Positions 54,876 through 64,000 of a stretch of DNA of 64,000 bases are shown here, in pieces. The notes beneath the pieces are model-generated. The model had not been told where the DNA came from. It ran no database searches and saw only the letters and a list, made by a program, of their open reading frames with translations. The stretch is from an uncultured Clostridia bacterium. GTDB taxonomy: Bacteria; Bacillota; Clostridia; Lachnospirales; CAG-274. Every line of letters begins with the position of its first letter. The first letter of the stretch is position 1. Position numbers and translations under genes: made by a program. The stretch is taken from the NCBI GenBank assembly GCA_947627855.1, contig CANQXR010000001.1, positions 1 to 64,000 on the forward strand, in the 5' to 3' direction.

Positions 54876-56852
54876 TTATGAAAGCTCTGTAAGGTCTATA
54901 TATTTATGACCAAACATCTCAATATGTTCCTTCCTGCCCTTGAGGTCGTCACCCAGAAGCATATCAAAAACGTATGCAGTTTTCTTTACTTCCTCCGGAC
55001 AAACCTGTATAAGCCGGCGTGTAGCGGGGTTCATGGTGGTCTGCCACATCATTTCCGGCTCGTTTTCACCCAGTCCCTTGGAGCGCTGTATGTGGTATTT
55101 GCCTTTGAGCCTTGAAAGTATATCCGCCTTTTCCTTTTCCGTATAGGCAAAATAAGTATTCTTGCCGCTTGTTATTTCGTAAAGAGGCGATTCGGCAATA
55201 TATACACGCTTTTCGTTTATAAGGGTTGGCGTAAGGCGGTAAAGCATCGTAAGCACGAGAGTTCTTATCTGAAAACCGTCCACATCTGCATCGGTACATA
55301 TTATAACCTTGCTCCATCTTAAATTGTTTATGTCAAAGGAGTTAAGGTCCTTATTGTGCTTTGAGCTTATTTCAACGCCACAGCCCAGAACCTTAAGCAA
55401 ATCCGTTATTATGGGGCTTGCAAAAATCTTGTCATAGCTTGCCTTAAGACAGTTGAGGATTTTGCCCCTTATGGGCATTATACCCTGAAATTCGCTGTCC
55501 CTTCCCAGTGTAACAGAGCCGAGAGCCGAGTCGCCCTCCACAATATAAAGCTCCCGCCTTGATGTGTCCTTTGTGCGGCAGTTTACGAATTTTTCTACTC
55601 TGTTGTTCATATCAAGACTGCCGGTCAGTTTTTTCTTTATTGACAGCCTTGTTTTTTCCGCTGTTTCACGGCTCCTTTTGTTTACAATGATCTGAGCGGC
55701 TATTTTGTCCGCCTCCGCCTTGTTTTCAGTGAAGTAAATTTCAAGCTGTTCTTTCAGATAGGCAGTCATGGAATCCTGTATGAATTTATTCGTAATGGAC
55801 TTCTTTGTCTGATTTTCATAGCTTGTGACAGTTGAAAATGAATTTATTATAATAATCAGACTGTCCTCTATGTCGGAAAACTGAATTTTCTTTTCGTCCT
55901 TTTTATATAGATTATTGTTTTTCAGATATTTGTCAATGCCGTATACAAAGGCAGAGCGCACCGCCTTGTCGGGAGAGCCGCCATGTTCAAGATAGCTGGA
56001 ATTATGATAATATTCCATCAGATTAGTTTCATTTGAAAAACAAAAGGCCGCCTGATATTTAAGCCTGTATTCGGGCTTGTCCTCCCTGTCACGTCCTTTG
56101 GCTTCGGTTTCTAGAAATACAATATCCGTAAACGCCTTATCTCCGGCAAGCTCCCTTATATAATCCTTTATGCCCTCGTCATAGCAAAACTCCGTTGTTT
56201 CCCCGGTTTCTTCATAAGTAAATATAAACTTAAGTCCGGCGTTTACTATGCATTGCCTTTTGAGAACCTCCTTGAAATAATCCGACGTAAGGCTTATATC
56301 CGTAAAAACCTCAAGGTCGGGACGCCATTTTATGAAGCTGCCCGTATTCCTGCCCTTATAGGGAACCTTTGACAGACCGCCTATATTTTCGCCCTTTTCA
56401 AAATGAAGTGTATATTTAAAGCCGTCCCTCAGAATTTCAACGTCCATATATTCCGAGCTGTATTGTGTGGCGCAGAGCCCCAGACCGTTAAGCCCCAGAC
56501 TGAATTCATAGCTTTCGCCTTCGTTGTTAAGATATTTTCCGCCTGCATAAAGCTCACAGAAAAGAAGCTCCCAATTGTATTTGTCCTCCTTGGAATTATA
56601 ATCTACGGGTATGCCTCTTCCTCTGTCTCTTACGGAAACAGAGCCGTCTTTGTAAAGAACCGTTTCGATAATATCTCCGTAGCCCTCTCTTGCTTCGTCT
56701 ATTGAATTTGAGAGAATTTCAAAGACAGAATGCTGACAGCCCTCTATTCCGTCAGAACCGAATATAACCCCCGGACGCAGCCTTACCCTGTCAGCGCCTT
56801 TAAGGGAGGTTATGCTTTCATTTCCGTATTCCTGTTTTCCGTTGTTTATCAT
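54876..56852 (-). CDS. parE: Type IIA topoisomerase, B subunit (ParE-like)
   Basis: 658 aa from the ATG at 56852, which has GGAGG 9 bases upstream (an in-frame ATG at 56876 has none). GHKL ATPase domain with E-x-x-x-N (FEILSNSIDEA), DRGRGIPV and GLNGLGLCAT. Transducer domain, then Toprim with EGDSALG and DADVDG. It ends with KGLGENEPEMMW and the C-terminal MFG element. It is the ATPase partner of the A subunit downstream. Confidence 0.92.
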   Translation of the reverse strand: MINNGKQEYGNESITSLKGADRVRLRPGVIFGSDGIEGCQHSVFEILSNSIDEAREGYGDIIETVLYKDGSVSVRDRGRGIPVDYNSKEDKYNWELLFCELYAGGKYLNNEGESYEFSLGLNGLGLCATQYSSEYMDVEILRDGFKYTLHFEKGENIGGLSKVPYKGRNTGSFIKWRPDLEVFTDISLTSDYFKEVLKRQCIVNAGLKFIFTYEETGETTEFCYDEGIKDYIRELAGDKAFTDIVFLETEAKGRDREDKPEYRLKYQAAFCFSNETNLMEYYHNSSYLEHGGSPDKAVRSAFVYGIDKYLKNNNLYKKDEKKIQFSDIEDSLIIIINSFSTVTSYENQTKKSITNKFIQDSMTAYLKEQLEIYFTENKAEADKIAAQIIVNKRSRETAEKTRLSIKKKLTGSLDMNNRVEKFVNCRTKDTSRRELYIVEGDSALGSVTLGRDSEFQGIMPIRGKILNCLKASYDKIFASPIITDLLKVLGCGVEISSKHNKDLNSFDINNLRWSKVIICTDADVDGFQIRTLVLTMLYRLTPTLINEKRVYIAESPLYEITSGKNTYFAYTEKEKADILSRLKGKYHIQRSKGLGENEPEMMWQTTMNPATRRLIQVCPEEVKKTAYVFDMLLGDDLKGRKEHIEMFGHKYIDLTELS

Positions 56853-56909
56853 AAATAGCTTCCTCCAATGATTCATTAATTAATAGATTAACCTATTTTT
56901 AAAGCTTTT

Positions 56910-57293
56910 TCAAGTATTTTTTTGTGAAGCGGCAGCATTTATAAGACTTTCTATAAGCTCTGCGCCGTAATATACCGTTTTTTCACAGCCGTCCTTACAG
57001 GCTGCCTTTATTTTAGAGCAGTCGGTTGAGCCCATCGCCTCCCTCCATTTGGCAAGCAGTCTGATCCTCAGACGTTTGGCAGTACATTCATCAAACATAA
57101 GTCCGAACACCATTATCCCCGCTGTCAGAACGCTGCAAAGAGAGCCTATTCCGAAGCCGCTTGATACTGCGCTGAGCATTCGGTAGCTGTTGTTGTCTAT
57201 ATTTATATTATAGAACTCACCTGCCGCTTTTATTATGCATTGCGAACAGTTGGAGCCGTCTTTGAAATATTTAAGGGCAATTTTGCCAAGCAT
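56910..57293 (-). CDS. C_GCAxxG_C_C-family redox protein
   Basis: 127 aa with a strong GGGAGG site. Small helical protein of the C_GCAxxG_C_C group: SNCSQCIIKAAGE, then SSGFGIGSLCSVLTAGIMVFGL, and C-terminal cysteines (TDCSKIKAACKDGC). Members are redox-associated proteins of anaerobes; the exact reaction is unknown. It lies between the topoisomerase genes and the divergent recQ. Confidence 0.82.
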   Translation of the reverse strand: MLGKIALKYFKDGSNCSQCIIKAAGEFYNINIDNNSYRMLSAVSSGFGIGSLCSVLTAGIMVFGLMFDECTAKRLRIRLLAKWREAMGSTDCSKIKAACKDGCEKTVYYGAELIESLINAAASQKNT

Positions 57294-57435
57294 ATATAAG
57301 CCTCCCTTCCGGGCGAATAATTTGTCCTCTGTATATTCTATTAAAATTCATTGCTGCCGTTACTTAAAAAAGTGTAGACAGAAGGGTATTTTTTATTTAA
57401 AATAGAAGTTAAGAAATATGCGTGGGGTAATATAT

Positions 57436-59703
57436 ATGGACAAATATGAAATTCTGAAAAACACATTCGGACATTCCTCCTTCAGAAAGGGGCAGGAGGA
57501 AATAATTGACTGCATAATGGATGGCAGGGACGTTGTGGGAATAATGCCCACAGGCTCAGGAAAATCCATATGCTATCAGATTCCCGCAATAATGCTTAAG
57601 GGGATAACCCTCGTCATATCGCCCCTCATATCTCTTATGAGAGATCAGGTTATGGGGCTTGTGCAGATGGGCATACCTGCGGCATTTATAAACAGCTCCC
57701 TTACGCCCGGTCAGTACGCAAAGGCGCTTGGCAGAGCGGCGGCAGGAGCATATAAAATAATATATGTTGCTCCGGAAAGGCTTGAGTTGGAAGATTTTAT
57801 GTATTTTGCCATGTGCAGCGATATAAGCCTTGTAACCGTTGACGAGGCTCACTGCGTTTCTATGTGGGGTCAGGATTTCAGACCAAGCTATCTGCGAATA
57901 GCAAGCTTTTTGTCAAGACTTGAAAAACGGCCTGTTACCGCAGCCTTTACCGCAACGGCAACAAGACGTGTCAAACAGGATATCATAAGTCTGCTGGGGC
58001 TTAAATCACCCCTGAAGGTAAATACAGGCTATAACAGGGAAAATCTGTATTTCGGCGTAAGAAAGCCCAAAAACAAATTCAATGAGCTTCTGGAAATAAT
58101 AAACGAACACAAAGAGCAAAGCGGAATAGTATATTGTCTTACAAGAAAGACAGTTGATAAGCTGTACAGTGATTTGGGGGCTATGGGCTATAATGTCGCC
58201 AGATACCATGCAGGTCTTACGGATAAGGAAAGAAGAGAAAATCAGGACGATTTTATATATGACAGAAAAAACATTATAGTTGCCACAAATGCCTTCGGAA
58301 TGGGCATAGACAAGTCAGATGTAAGATATATAGTCCACTACAATATGCCCTCGGACGTAGAAAGCTATTATCAGGAGGCAGGAAGAGCCGGACGTGACGG
58401 AGAAGCCTCCGACTGTATTCTGTTTTTCAGTCCGCAGGATATTGTAATAAATAAATTTCTCATAGAAAAAACGGAATCCGTAAGGGAAGCAGACAGGGAA
58501 ACCAAAGCTGTTCTTGGTAAAAGAGAGCTTGAACGGCTCGCCATAATGGAGAAATACTGCCGTGAGAAAAACTGTCTGCGAAGATTTATATTGAACTATT
58601 TCGGCGAAGCCCTGAAGGACGACTGCGGCAACTGCTCCTCATGCAATACTGAATACAGCGAAAAGGAGATAACAGAAGAAGCGGCATCGGTCATAAGCTG
58701 TATAGACGAAACAGGCGAGAGATACGGCATTGCAGTCATACGCGATACTCTCAAGGGAAGTAAAAACGCTAAAATCAAAAAACTCGGTATGACGGAAAAG
58801 CATAACTACGGCTCTCTTGGCGGAAAGACCATAGATGAAATAAATGAAATTATAGACAGCCTGCTTGATAGGGGAATCATTTATCAGACTGAGGGCAGCT
58901 ATCCTGTTTTAAGGCTCGGAGAAAGCGCAAGGCTTATTACGGGAGGACTTGAAAGAGTATTCATTAAAACAAAAAAGGATGAACCCGGTCTGCGGATAAA
59001 TGAAGTGCAAAAGGACGATCCGACCGGTCCGTCGAAAGCCGGTGACGCTGTTGTTCCGCCTTCCGAACCGGAAGAAATAACAGAGACCGACACTTCGTAT
59101 GAGGACGCCCTCTTCGACGAACTTAAAGTCCTGCGCAAAAAAATTGCGGATAAAGCAGGAGTTCCGCCGTATATCATATTTTCCGATAAGAGCATTTATG
59201 ATATGTGCAGAAGACTGCCCGAAAATTCCGCAGAGTTTCTGAATGTTTCGGGAGTGGGAAAGGAAAAGCAGAAAAAATATTCCGATGTGTTCACAAATGC
59301 TATAAAAGACTTTCTTTCGAGAAATCCCGATGTGGTAAAAAGAACCCACATAATAGATGCCGATATTTTCAAGCTTATAGAAGAAAACCGAAACAGCATA
59401 AAAATATCGGAAGAACCCATAACCGTAAGCAGCTTTGCCGAAAACATATGCCTTCAGCTTAAAACGACCTCCGGCACAACCAAGCTAAGGGATCGTATTT
59501 TTGATACGCTTGACGAAAACAAGGTTATCGTCACATTCAGAAATGAGGACAATAAGCTTGTCAGGGATATAACAGCAGGCTCAGAGGAATACGGCGTAAT
59601 TATGGCGGAAAGGCTGTCAGCAAAAGGAACCCGATATAAAAATATATATTTGACTCCGAGGGGTCAGAGGTTTATACTAAAGAATATCAAAATTACAGAA
59701 TGA
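57436..59703 (+). CDS. recQ: ATP-dependent DNA helicase RecQ
   Basis: 755 aa from the ATG at 57436; the ATG at 57418 has no good ribosome site. Helicase motifs: FRKGQEEII (motif 0), MPTGSGKS (I), DEAHC (II), TATAT (III), NAFGMGIDKSDVRY and QEAGRAGRDG (VI). Zinc-binding cysteines (CREKNC ... DDCGNCSSC), winged-helix RQC region and an HRDC domain (about 560-640) follow. An extra C-terminal winged-helix-like stretch ends the protein. It unwinds DNA 3' to 5' in recombination and repair. Confidence 0.96.
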   Translation: MDKYEILKNTFGHSSFRKGQEEIIDCIMDGRDVVGIMPTGSGKSICYQIPAIMLKGITLVISPLISLMRDQVMGLVQMGIPAAFINSSLTPGQYAKALGRAAAGAYKIIYVAPERLELEDFMYFAMCSDISLVTVDEAHCVSMWGQDFRPSYLRIASFLSRLEKRPVTAAFTATATRRVKQDIISLLGLKSPLKVNTGYNRENLYFGVRKPKNKFNELLEIINEHKEQSGIVYCLTRKTVDKLYSDLGAMGYNVARYHAGLTDKERRENQDDFIYDRKNIIVATNAFGMGIDKSDVRYIVHYNMPSDVESYYQEAGRAGRDGEASDCILFFSPQDIVINKFLIEKTESVREADRETKAVLGKRELERLAIMEKYCREKNCLRRFILNYFGEALKDDCGNCSSCNTEYSEKEITEEAASVISCIDETGERYGIAVIRDTLKGSKNAKIKKLGMTEKHNYGSLGGKTIDEINEIIDSLLDRGIIYQTEGSYPVLRLGESARLITGGLERVFIKTKKDEPGLRINEVQKDDPTGPSKAGDAVVPPSEPEEITETDTSYEDALFDELKVLRKKIADKAGVPPYIIFSDKSIYDMCRRLPENSAEFLNVSGVGKEKQKKYSDVFTNAIKDFLSRNPDVVKRTHIIDADIFKLIEENRNSIKISEEPITVSSFAENICLQLKTTSGTTKLRDRIFDTLDENKVIVTFRNEDNKLVRDITAGSEEYGVIMAERLSAKGTRYKNIYLTPRGQRFILKNIKITE

Positions 59704-59741
59704 AAAAATTAAGACTTAGCCTATGCGGCTGCGGTCGCAGG

Positions 59742-59834
59742 GCGAGGGGGGCGAGTGGGAGCGGATACTCAGACGTGAGAGGCGGACCCGTCCGCCTCTC
59801 ACGTCTGAGTATCCGCTCCCACTCGCCCCCTCGC
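59742..59834. repeat. Long GC-rich inverted repeat (hairpin 2)
   Basis: Arms 59742-59787 and 59790-59834 pair over 45 bp with one bulged G. The apex is CGGAC-CC-GTCCG. It lies between recQ and mnmE. Confidence 0.95.
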
Positions 59835-59845
59835 CCCCGGCGGGT

Positions 59846-59881
59846 CGCCCTTTCAAACCGTCTTTGACGGTTGAAAGGGCG
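59846..59881. repeat. Short hairpin with CTTTCAAACCGTC motif, beside hairpin 2
   Basis: CGCCCTTTCAAACCGTC / GACGGTTGAAAGGGCG with one bulged A and a TTT loop, just after hairpin 2 and 34 bases before the mnmE start. A closely related hairpin accompanies the long hairpin at 63247. Confidence 0.85.
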
Positions 59882-59914
59882 GCGCAACCTCAAAAAATAA
59901 AAAGGAAGATGAAA

Positions 59915-61300
59915 ATGAAAATAGATTTGGAAGATACAATAGCCGCCATATCAACACCGATAGGCAGCGGCGGAATAGGTATAGTAAGGCTCAGCGGAGA
60001 TAAGTCAGTGGAAATTCTTGATAAAATATTCCGGACAGCCTCCGGCAAAAAAGCAGCCGAGCTTGCTTCTCACACCATTACCTACGGCAAAATAATAAGT
60101 CATAAAAAAACGGTTGACGAGGTTCTTGTTTCGTTTATGAAGGCTCCTAAAACATATACCCGACAGGACGTTGTTGAAATAAACTGCCACGGCGGCGTGC
60201 AGGCAGTAAACAGTGTTCTGCGGGCGTGTCTTGATGCGGGAGCAAGACTTGCAGAACCGGGAGAATTTACAAAAAGAGCATTCCTTAACGGCAGAATAGA
60301 CCTTCTTCAGGCTGAAGCGGTATCGGAAATAATTTCATCAAAAACAGAAAATGCAAAGCGCGCGGCACTCAGCAAGCTCGGCGGCAGACTTTCGGGAAAA
60401 ATCAAAGAACTCAGAGAACAGATATTATCGGCGGAGGCTGCCGTTGAAGCCGCAATAGAATATCCCGAACACGATGATGAGATAGTCACAAGGCTTTCCG
60501 CAAGGCAGACGGCAGGAACAGTGCTTGAAGGAGTAAGAGAGCTTATTTCAAGGGCGGATTTCGGCAGAATAATACAGAATGGCATAAACTGTGTTATAAT
60601 GGGCAGACCAAATGTCGGCAAAAGCTCCTTTCTGAATTATATTCTGGACGAGGAAAGGGCAATTGTCACAGACATTCCCGGCACGACAAGAGATGTGCTT
60701 TCGGAAAGCGTCAGCATAGAGGGCATTCCTCTTAATATAACCGATACGGCAGGTATAAGACAAACAGGAGATGTTATAGAAAAAATAGGTGTTGACAGGT
60801 CATTTGAATACGGTGAAAACGCCGACATAATATTTATGATGATTGACGGCTCCGAAAAGCTTACAGAGGACGATTTCAGAATACTTGACTTTATAAAGAA
60901 CAGACGGGCAATAATCATAATAAACAAGAGCGACAAAAAATCCGAAGTTGAGCCGGAAGAGCTTGAAGCATATGCCGAAAAGGAAAATATAATAACCGTT
61001 TCCATAAAACAAAACCACTGTGTAGAGGATATATTCAGAAGGCTTAAGGCTATGTTTCTCGGAGGGGAAATTGAAATTGATGACAGCGCCTGCGTTATAG
61101 GCGAAAGAACACTGGAATCATTGAAAAAAGCTGAGATTTCTCTTATGAATGTTATAGATACGGTAGACAGCGGCTTCCCCGAAGATTTCATATCTATGGA
61201 TTTTACCGATGCATATGCCGCACTGGGTGAAATAACCGGAGAAACCCTTGAGGAAGATGTTATAGATAAAATATTTTCCGAATTTTGTCTTGGAAAGTAG
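59915..61300 (+). CDS. mnmE: tRNA uridine-5-carboxymethylaminomethyl modification GTPase MnmE
   Basis: 461 aa from the ATG at 59915 (AAGGA 8 bases upstream). A tetrahydrofolate-binding N-terminal domain opens with [23 protein letters not shown] GTPase domain has [25 protein letters not shown] and NKSD. It ends with the invariant C-L-G-K, whose cysteine is essential for modification. With MnmG it modifies wobble uridine in tRNAs. The next gene, mnmG, is 10 bases away. Confidence 0.97.
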   Translation: MKIDLEDTIAAISTPIGSGGIGIVRLSGDKSVEILDKIFRTASGKKAAELASHTITYGKIISHKKTVDEVLVSFMKAPKTYTRQDVVEINCHGGVQAVNSVLRACLDAGARLAEPGEFTKRAFLNGRIDLLQAEAVSEIISSKTENAKRAALSKLGGRLSGKIKELREQILSAEAAVEAAIEYPEHDDEIVTRLSARQTAGTVLEGVRELISRADFGRIIQNGINCVIMGRPNVGKSSFLNYILDEERAIVTDIPGTTRDVLSESVSIEGIPLNITDTAGIRQTGDVIEKIGVDRSFEYGENADIIFMMIDGSEKLTEDDFRILDFIKNRRAIIIINKSDKKSEVEPEELEAYAEKENIITVSIKQNHCVEDIFRRLKAMFLGGEIEIDDSACVIGERTLESLKKAEISLMNVIDTVDSGFPEDFISMDFTDAYAALGEITGETLEEDVIDKIFSEFCLGK

Positions 61301-61310
61301 GTGGATTTAT

Positions 61311-63182
61311 ATGGAAAACAATTTTATTGCCGATGTATGCGATGTAGCCGTAATAGGCGCAGGTCATGCAGGCTGTGAAGCGGCTCTTGCAAGTGCAAGA
61401 ACAGGACTTAAAACCATTCTTTTTGCTCTTAACCTTGACAGCATAGCCATGATGCCATGCAATCCTTCCATAGGAGGAACCTCAAAAGGTCATCTTGTAA
61501 GAGAAATAGACGCTCTCGGCGGAGAGATGGGAAAAAACATAGACAAAACCTATATACAAAACAGAATGCTCAATACAAGCAAAGGTCCGGCAGTATACTC
61601 CTTAAGAGCGCAGGCAGACAAAGCCCGATATCACAGAGAGATGAAAAGAACTCTTGAAAACACCGAAGGACTTGATATAAAACAAGGAGAAGTAACAGAA
61701 ATACTCACAAATGAAAACGGTGTATGCGGTGTACGGCTTGAAAGCGGCAATATATATGAATGTCGGGCGGCAGTGCTGTGTACGGGCACATATCTTATGG
61801 CACGCTGTCTTTACGGAGATACCATAATCGAAAGCGGTCCCAACGGAATGAGAAATTCCACCAAGCTGAGTCTTTGTCTTGAAAAGCTTGGCATAAAGCT
61901 TCAGAGATTCAAAACCGGCACACCTGCGAGAGTAGACAAAAGAAGTCTTGATTTCTCTAAAATGGATATACAGTACGGAGATGAAAATATAACGCCATTT
62001 TCATTTGAAAACAGTCCCGAAGATATATACAGGGAACAAATTCCCTGTCACCTTACATACACAAATGCCGAAACCCATAGAATAATAATGGAAAATCTCC
62101 ACCGCTCTCCTCTTTACGGCGGCGTAATAAAAGGCACAGGTCCCAGATATTGTCCGTCTATTGAGGACAAGGTTGTAAGGTTTGCAGATAAGGAAAGGCA
62201 CCAGCTTTTTATAGAGCCTGAGGGGGAGGATACAAACGAAATGTACGTTCAGGGAATGTCCTCCTCTCTGCCAGCAGACGTTCAGCTTAAAATGTACCGC
62301 ACAATTGCAGGCATGGAAAATGTAAAAATAATGAGAAATGCCTATGCAATAGAATATGACTGCCTTAAGGCAAACCAGCTCAGGCTTAGTCTGGAATTCA
62401 AAAATGTGAAGGGACTTTTTTCCGCCGGACAGTTTAACGGAACCTCAGGTTATGAAGAAGCGGCGGCACAGGGAATAGTGGCAGGCATAAATGCCGCAAA
62501 ATATGTAAGGGGCGAAAAACCGCTTATTATACGCCGCTCCGAGGGATATATAGGCGTGCTTATAGACGATGTTGTAACAAAAACAAGCAAAGAGCCTTAC
62601 AGAATGATGACCAGCAGAGCGGAGTACAGGCTGCTTCTCAGACAGGACAACGCCGATCTTCGCCTTACGGAATACGGATATGAAGCGGGGCTTATAAGCG
62701 AAGAAAGATATCAGCGTTTTCTGAAGAAGAAAGACGACATTGAAAATGAAATAAAAAGAATAAGCAAAATAACCTTTGCTCCCAAAAAAGAAGTAAATGA
62801 TTTGCTCAGCCGTCTGGGGACAAGCACTCTTACAAATGGCGTAAAATATACAGATCTTATAAAACGTCCCGAAGTAACATATATGGATCTTGAAGAAATA
62901 GACCCCGAGCGTCCAAGTCTTTCTCCCGATGTTTGCGAGCAGGTCAATATACAGATAAAGTACGGAGATTATATCAAGCGCCAGATGGAACAGGTTGAGA
63001 AATTCAAAAGGCTTGAGGGCAGACTTATACCCGAAGATATTGATTATTCAAAGGTTCCGTCATTGAGAATAGAGGCAAGGCAGAAGCTTGAGGAAATCCG
63101 TCCCGTAAGCATAGGTCACGCAAGCCGTATTTCGGGAGTTTCGCCCGCAGATATAAATATGCTTCTTGTGTATCTTAACTGA
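61311..63182 (+). CDS. mnmG: tRNA uridine-5-carboxymethylaminomethyl modification enzyme MnmG (GidA)
   Basis: 623 aa from the ATG at 61311 (AGGTGG 6 bases upstream). FAD-binding [10 protein letters not shown] near the start, then the MnmG signature [21 protein letters not shown] and, further on, [14 protein letters not shown] and [13 protein letters not shown]. It is complete, with the C-terminal helical domain that binds MnmE. Co-transcribed with mnmE. Confidence 0.98.
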   Translation: MENNFIADVCDVAVIGAGHAGCEAALASARTGLKTILFALNLDSIAMMPCNPSIGGTSKGHLVREIDALGGEMGKNIDKTYIQNRMLNTSKGPAVYSLRAQADKARYHREMKRTLENTEGLDIKQGEVTEILTNENGVCGVRLESGNIYECRAAVLCTGTYLMARCLYGDTIIESGPNGMRNSTKLSLCLEKLGIKLQRFKTGTPARVDKRSLDFSKMDIQYGDENITPFSFENSPEDIYREQIPCHLTYTNAETHRIIMENLHRSPLYGGVIKGTGPRYCPSIEDKVVRFADKERHQLFIEPEGEDTNEMYVQGMSSSLPADVQLKMYRTIAGMENVKIMRNAYAIEYDCLKANQLRLSLEFKNVKGLFSAGQFNGTSGYEEAAAQGIVAGINAAKYVRGEKPLIIRRSEGYIGVLIDDVVTKTSKEPYRMMTSRAEYRLLLRQDNADLRLTEYGYEAGLISEERYQRFLKKKDDIENEIKRISKITFAPKKEVNDLLSRLGTSTLTNGVKYTDLIKRPEVTYMDLEEIDPERPSLSPDVCEQVNIQIKYGDYIKRQMEQVEKFKRLEGRLIPEDIDYSKVPSLRIEARQKLEEIRPVSIGHASRISGVSPADINMLLVYLN

Positions 63183-63202
63183 CCCATAAAGGGGCTGCTC
63201 CA

Positions 63203-63234
63203 CCTTTCAAACCGTCAAAGACGGTTCTGAAAGG
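63203..63234. repeat. Short hairpin with CTTTCAAACCGTC motif, beside hairpin 3
   Basis: CCTTTCAAACCGTC / GACGGTTCTGAAAGG with an AAA loop and one unpaired base. Counterpart of the element at 59846. Confidence 0.8.
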
Positions 63235-63246
63235 CGGACCAACGGG

Positions 63247-63340
63247 CGGGGCTGAGCGAGGCTGCGGAAACAGAGCGGGGGAGTGTGCGGACGCGTCCGC
63301 ACACTCCACCGCTCTGTTTCCGCAGCCTCGCTCAGCCCCG
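63247..63340. repeat. Long GC-rich inverted repeat (hairpin 3)
   Basis: Arms of about 46-48 bases pair with a single mismatch. The apex reads CGGAC-GC-GTCCG (63288-63299). It lies between the convergent mnmG and sulfatase-like genes. Confidence 0.95.
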
Positions 63341-63373
63341 TTCCAACCTTTCGTTTTTTGGCTACACACAGCA

Positions 63374-64000
63374 CTATTTGCGATTTTTCAGGATATATTG
63401 TTCGCCAAACATAATATCATACTGCACAAGTCTCAGCTTATCAATTTCTTCCGAATTAAAATCCACGTCAAAATCCCTGTTTATTATGGGAACCTTATTC
63501 CTGATCGAGCTTATGTAATCAAAATAAGAGGAATGCTTTATTCCGGCTTCCTGTAATATATAAGAAGAAAGCTGATAAGGCGATATATATTCTTCCCCTG
63601 TGGATCCGCTTATCGGATAATTTGCAAATTCTATAATCGGAGTACAGTATTTTTTATAGGGGTCATCTATATATCCCGATGTCCTGAGTGCGCCCAAAGG
63701 CGGCAGATGATCGCCAAAGCAAATCAGCAGAGTTGGTTTATCCCTGGTTTCTATATATTTCACAAGCTCATAGACCATTCTGCTTGAATCATAGGCACAT
63801 CGGCTGTATTGAAGAAGTTCTTTTTTGTTTCCCTCTGAAATTCCTTCTCCCTCCGCTGTGAAATTAATATCGTTTTTACCGAACTTATTTACATAAGGGC
63901 AGTGGGATTCAAAGGTAATTGCGAATATGAATTCAGAGCCTTTCCCATTATCCAGAATTTCCTCAATTTTATCCCTCACCTTAAAATCCTTTGTCATTTC
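63374..64000 (-). CDS. LTA synthase/sulfatase-type membrane enzyme, C-terminal part (runs off the window)
   Basis: The reading frame is open to the window edge, so the N-terminal part lies beyond base 64000. About 209 residues are visible. The metal-binding element C-F-G-D-H-L-P-P-L-G and T-F-E-S-H-C-P-Y are typical of the alkaline phosphatase-like sulfatase family that includes lipoteichoic acid synthase and phosphoglycerol transferases. The missing part should carry the membrane spans and the catalytic Thr. Confidence 0.8.
   Translation of the reverse strand, partial: EMTKDFKVRDKIEEILDNGKGSEFIFAITFESHCPYVNKFGKNDINFTAEGEGISEGNKKELLQYSRCAYDSSRMVYELVKYIETRDKPTLLICFGDHLPPLGALRTSGYIDDPYKKYCTPIIEFANYPISGSTGEEYISPYQLSSYILQEAGIKHSSYFDYISSIRNKVPIINRDFDVDFNSEEIDKLRLVQYDIMFGEQYILKNRK

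Noticed and set aside
59723-59914. Possible N-terminal extension of MnmE
   Set aside because: The extension consists only of translated hairpin sequence; the family start and a good ribosome site are at 59915.
1-64000. tRNA, rRNA, riboswitch or CRISPR features
   Set aside because: None could be recognised on reading both strands; absence is by eye only and not by a covariance-model search.

Overview
The window looks like a chromosomal segment of an anaerobic, probably spore-lineage Firmicute (Clostridia, Lachnospirales-like). The grounds are A+T-rich coding sequence, strong AGGAGG ribosome sites with frequent TTG and GTG starts, SLH-domain and stalk-domain surface proteins, a SpoIIQ-like degenerate M23 protein, and the mnmE-mnmG pair. 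No rRNA, tRNA or CRISPR array was seen. The taxon is inferred from gene content only.

Layout. (1) 0.25-1.7 kb: a secreted phosphodiester-glycosidase/stalk-domain protein whose signal peptide is out of frame by one base. (2) 12.7 to 1.8 kb, minus strand: a tight eight-gene operon. In transcription order it encodes an unknown protein, an Hsp70-like ATPase, a coiled-coil protein, a radical-SAM activase-like protein, two more coiled-coil proteins, a Cdc48-like double AAA+ ATPase and a membrane-anchored stalk-domain protein. I know of no described system with this composition. (3) 12.86-14.1 kb: insertion-sequence debris. (4) 14.4-15.5 kb: an intact tyrosine recombinase. (5) 15.6-48.1 kb: a large type VII secretion (T7SSb-like) locus. 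(6) 48.6-49.8 kb: a second decayed IS256-family copy, inverted relative to the first, so the two bracket the recombinase and T7SS locus. (7) 50-64 kb: housekeeping genes (AGCS symporter, SpoIIQ-like protein, type IIA topoisomerase pair, redox protein, RecQ, MnmE, MnmG, sulfatase/LTA-synthase-like protein), separated in three places by very long GC-rich hairpins.

How the T7SS locus may work. EssC is the ATPase motor, and an EsaB/YukD-like protein and three WXG100 proteins are present. Three larger candidate substrates (369, 592 and 396 aa) are each followed by a DUF4176 protein, probably a substrate-specific accessory factor or chaperone. The canonical EsaA, EssA and EssB are not recognisable. 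Instead the locus has a complete threonine-phosphorylation circuit: two receptor Ser/Thr kinases with extracellular RCC1-like and propeller-like sensors, two PP2C phosphatases and a membrane-anchored FHA protein. Short acidic Thr-rich motifs (DETKTM type) recur in the FHA protein and both kinases and are candidate phosphosites for FHA docking. SLH proteins in the same gene run suggest that the circuit senses or acts on the S-layer or cell wall. The logic resembles the PpkA/PppA/Fha control of type VI secretion, here attached to a type VII machine.
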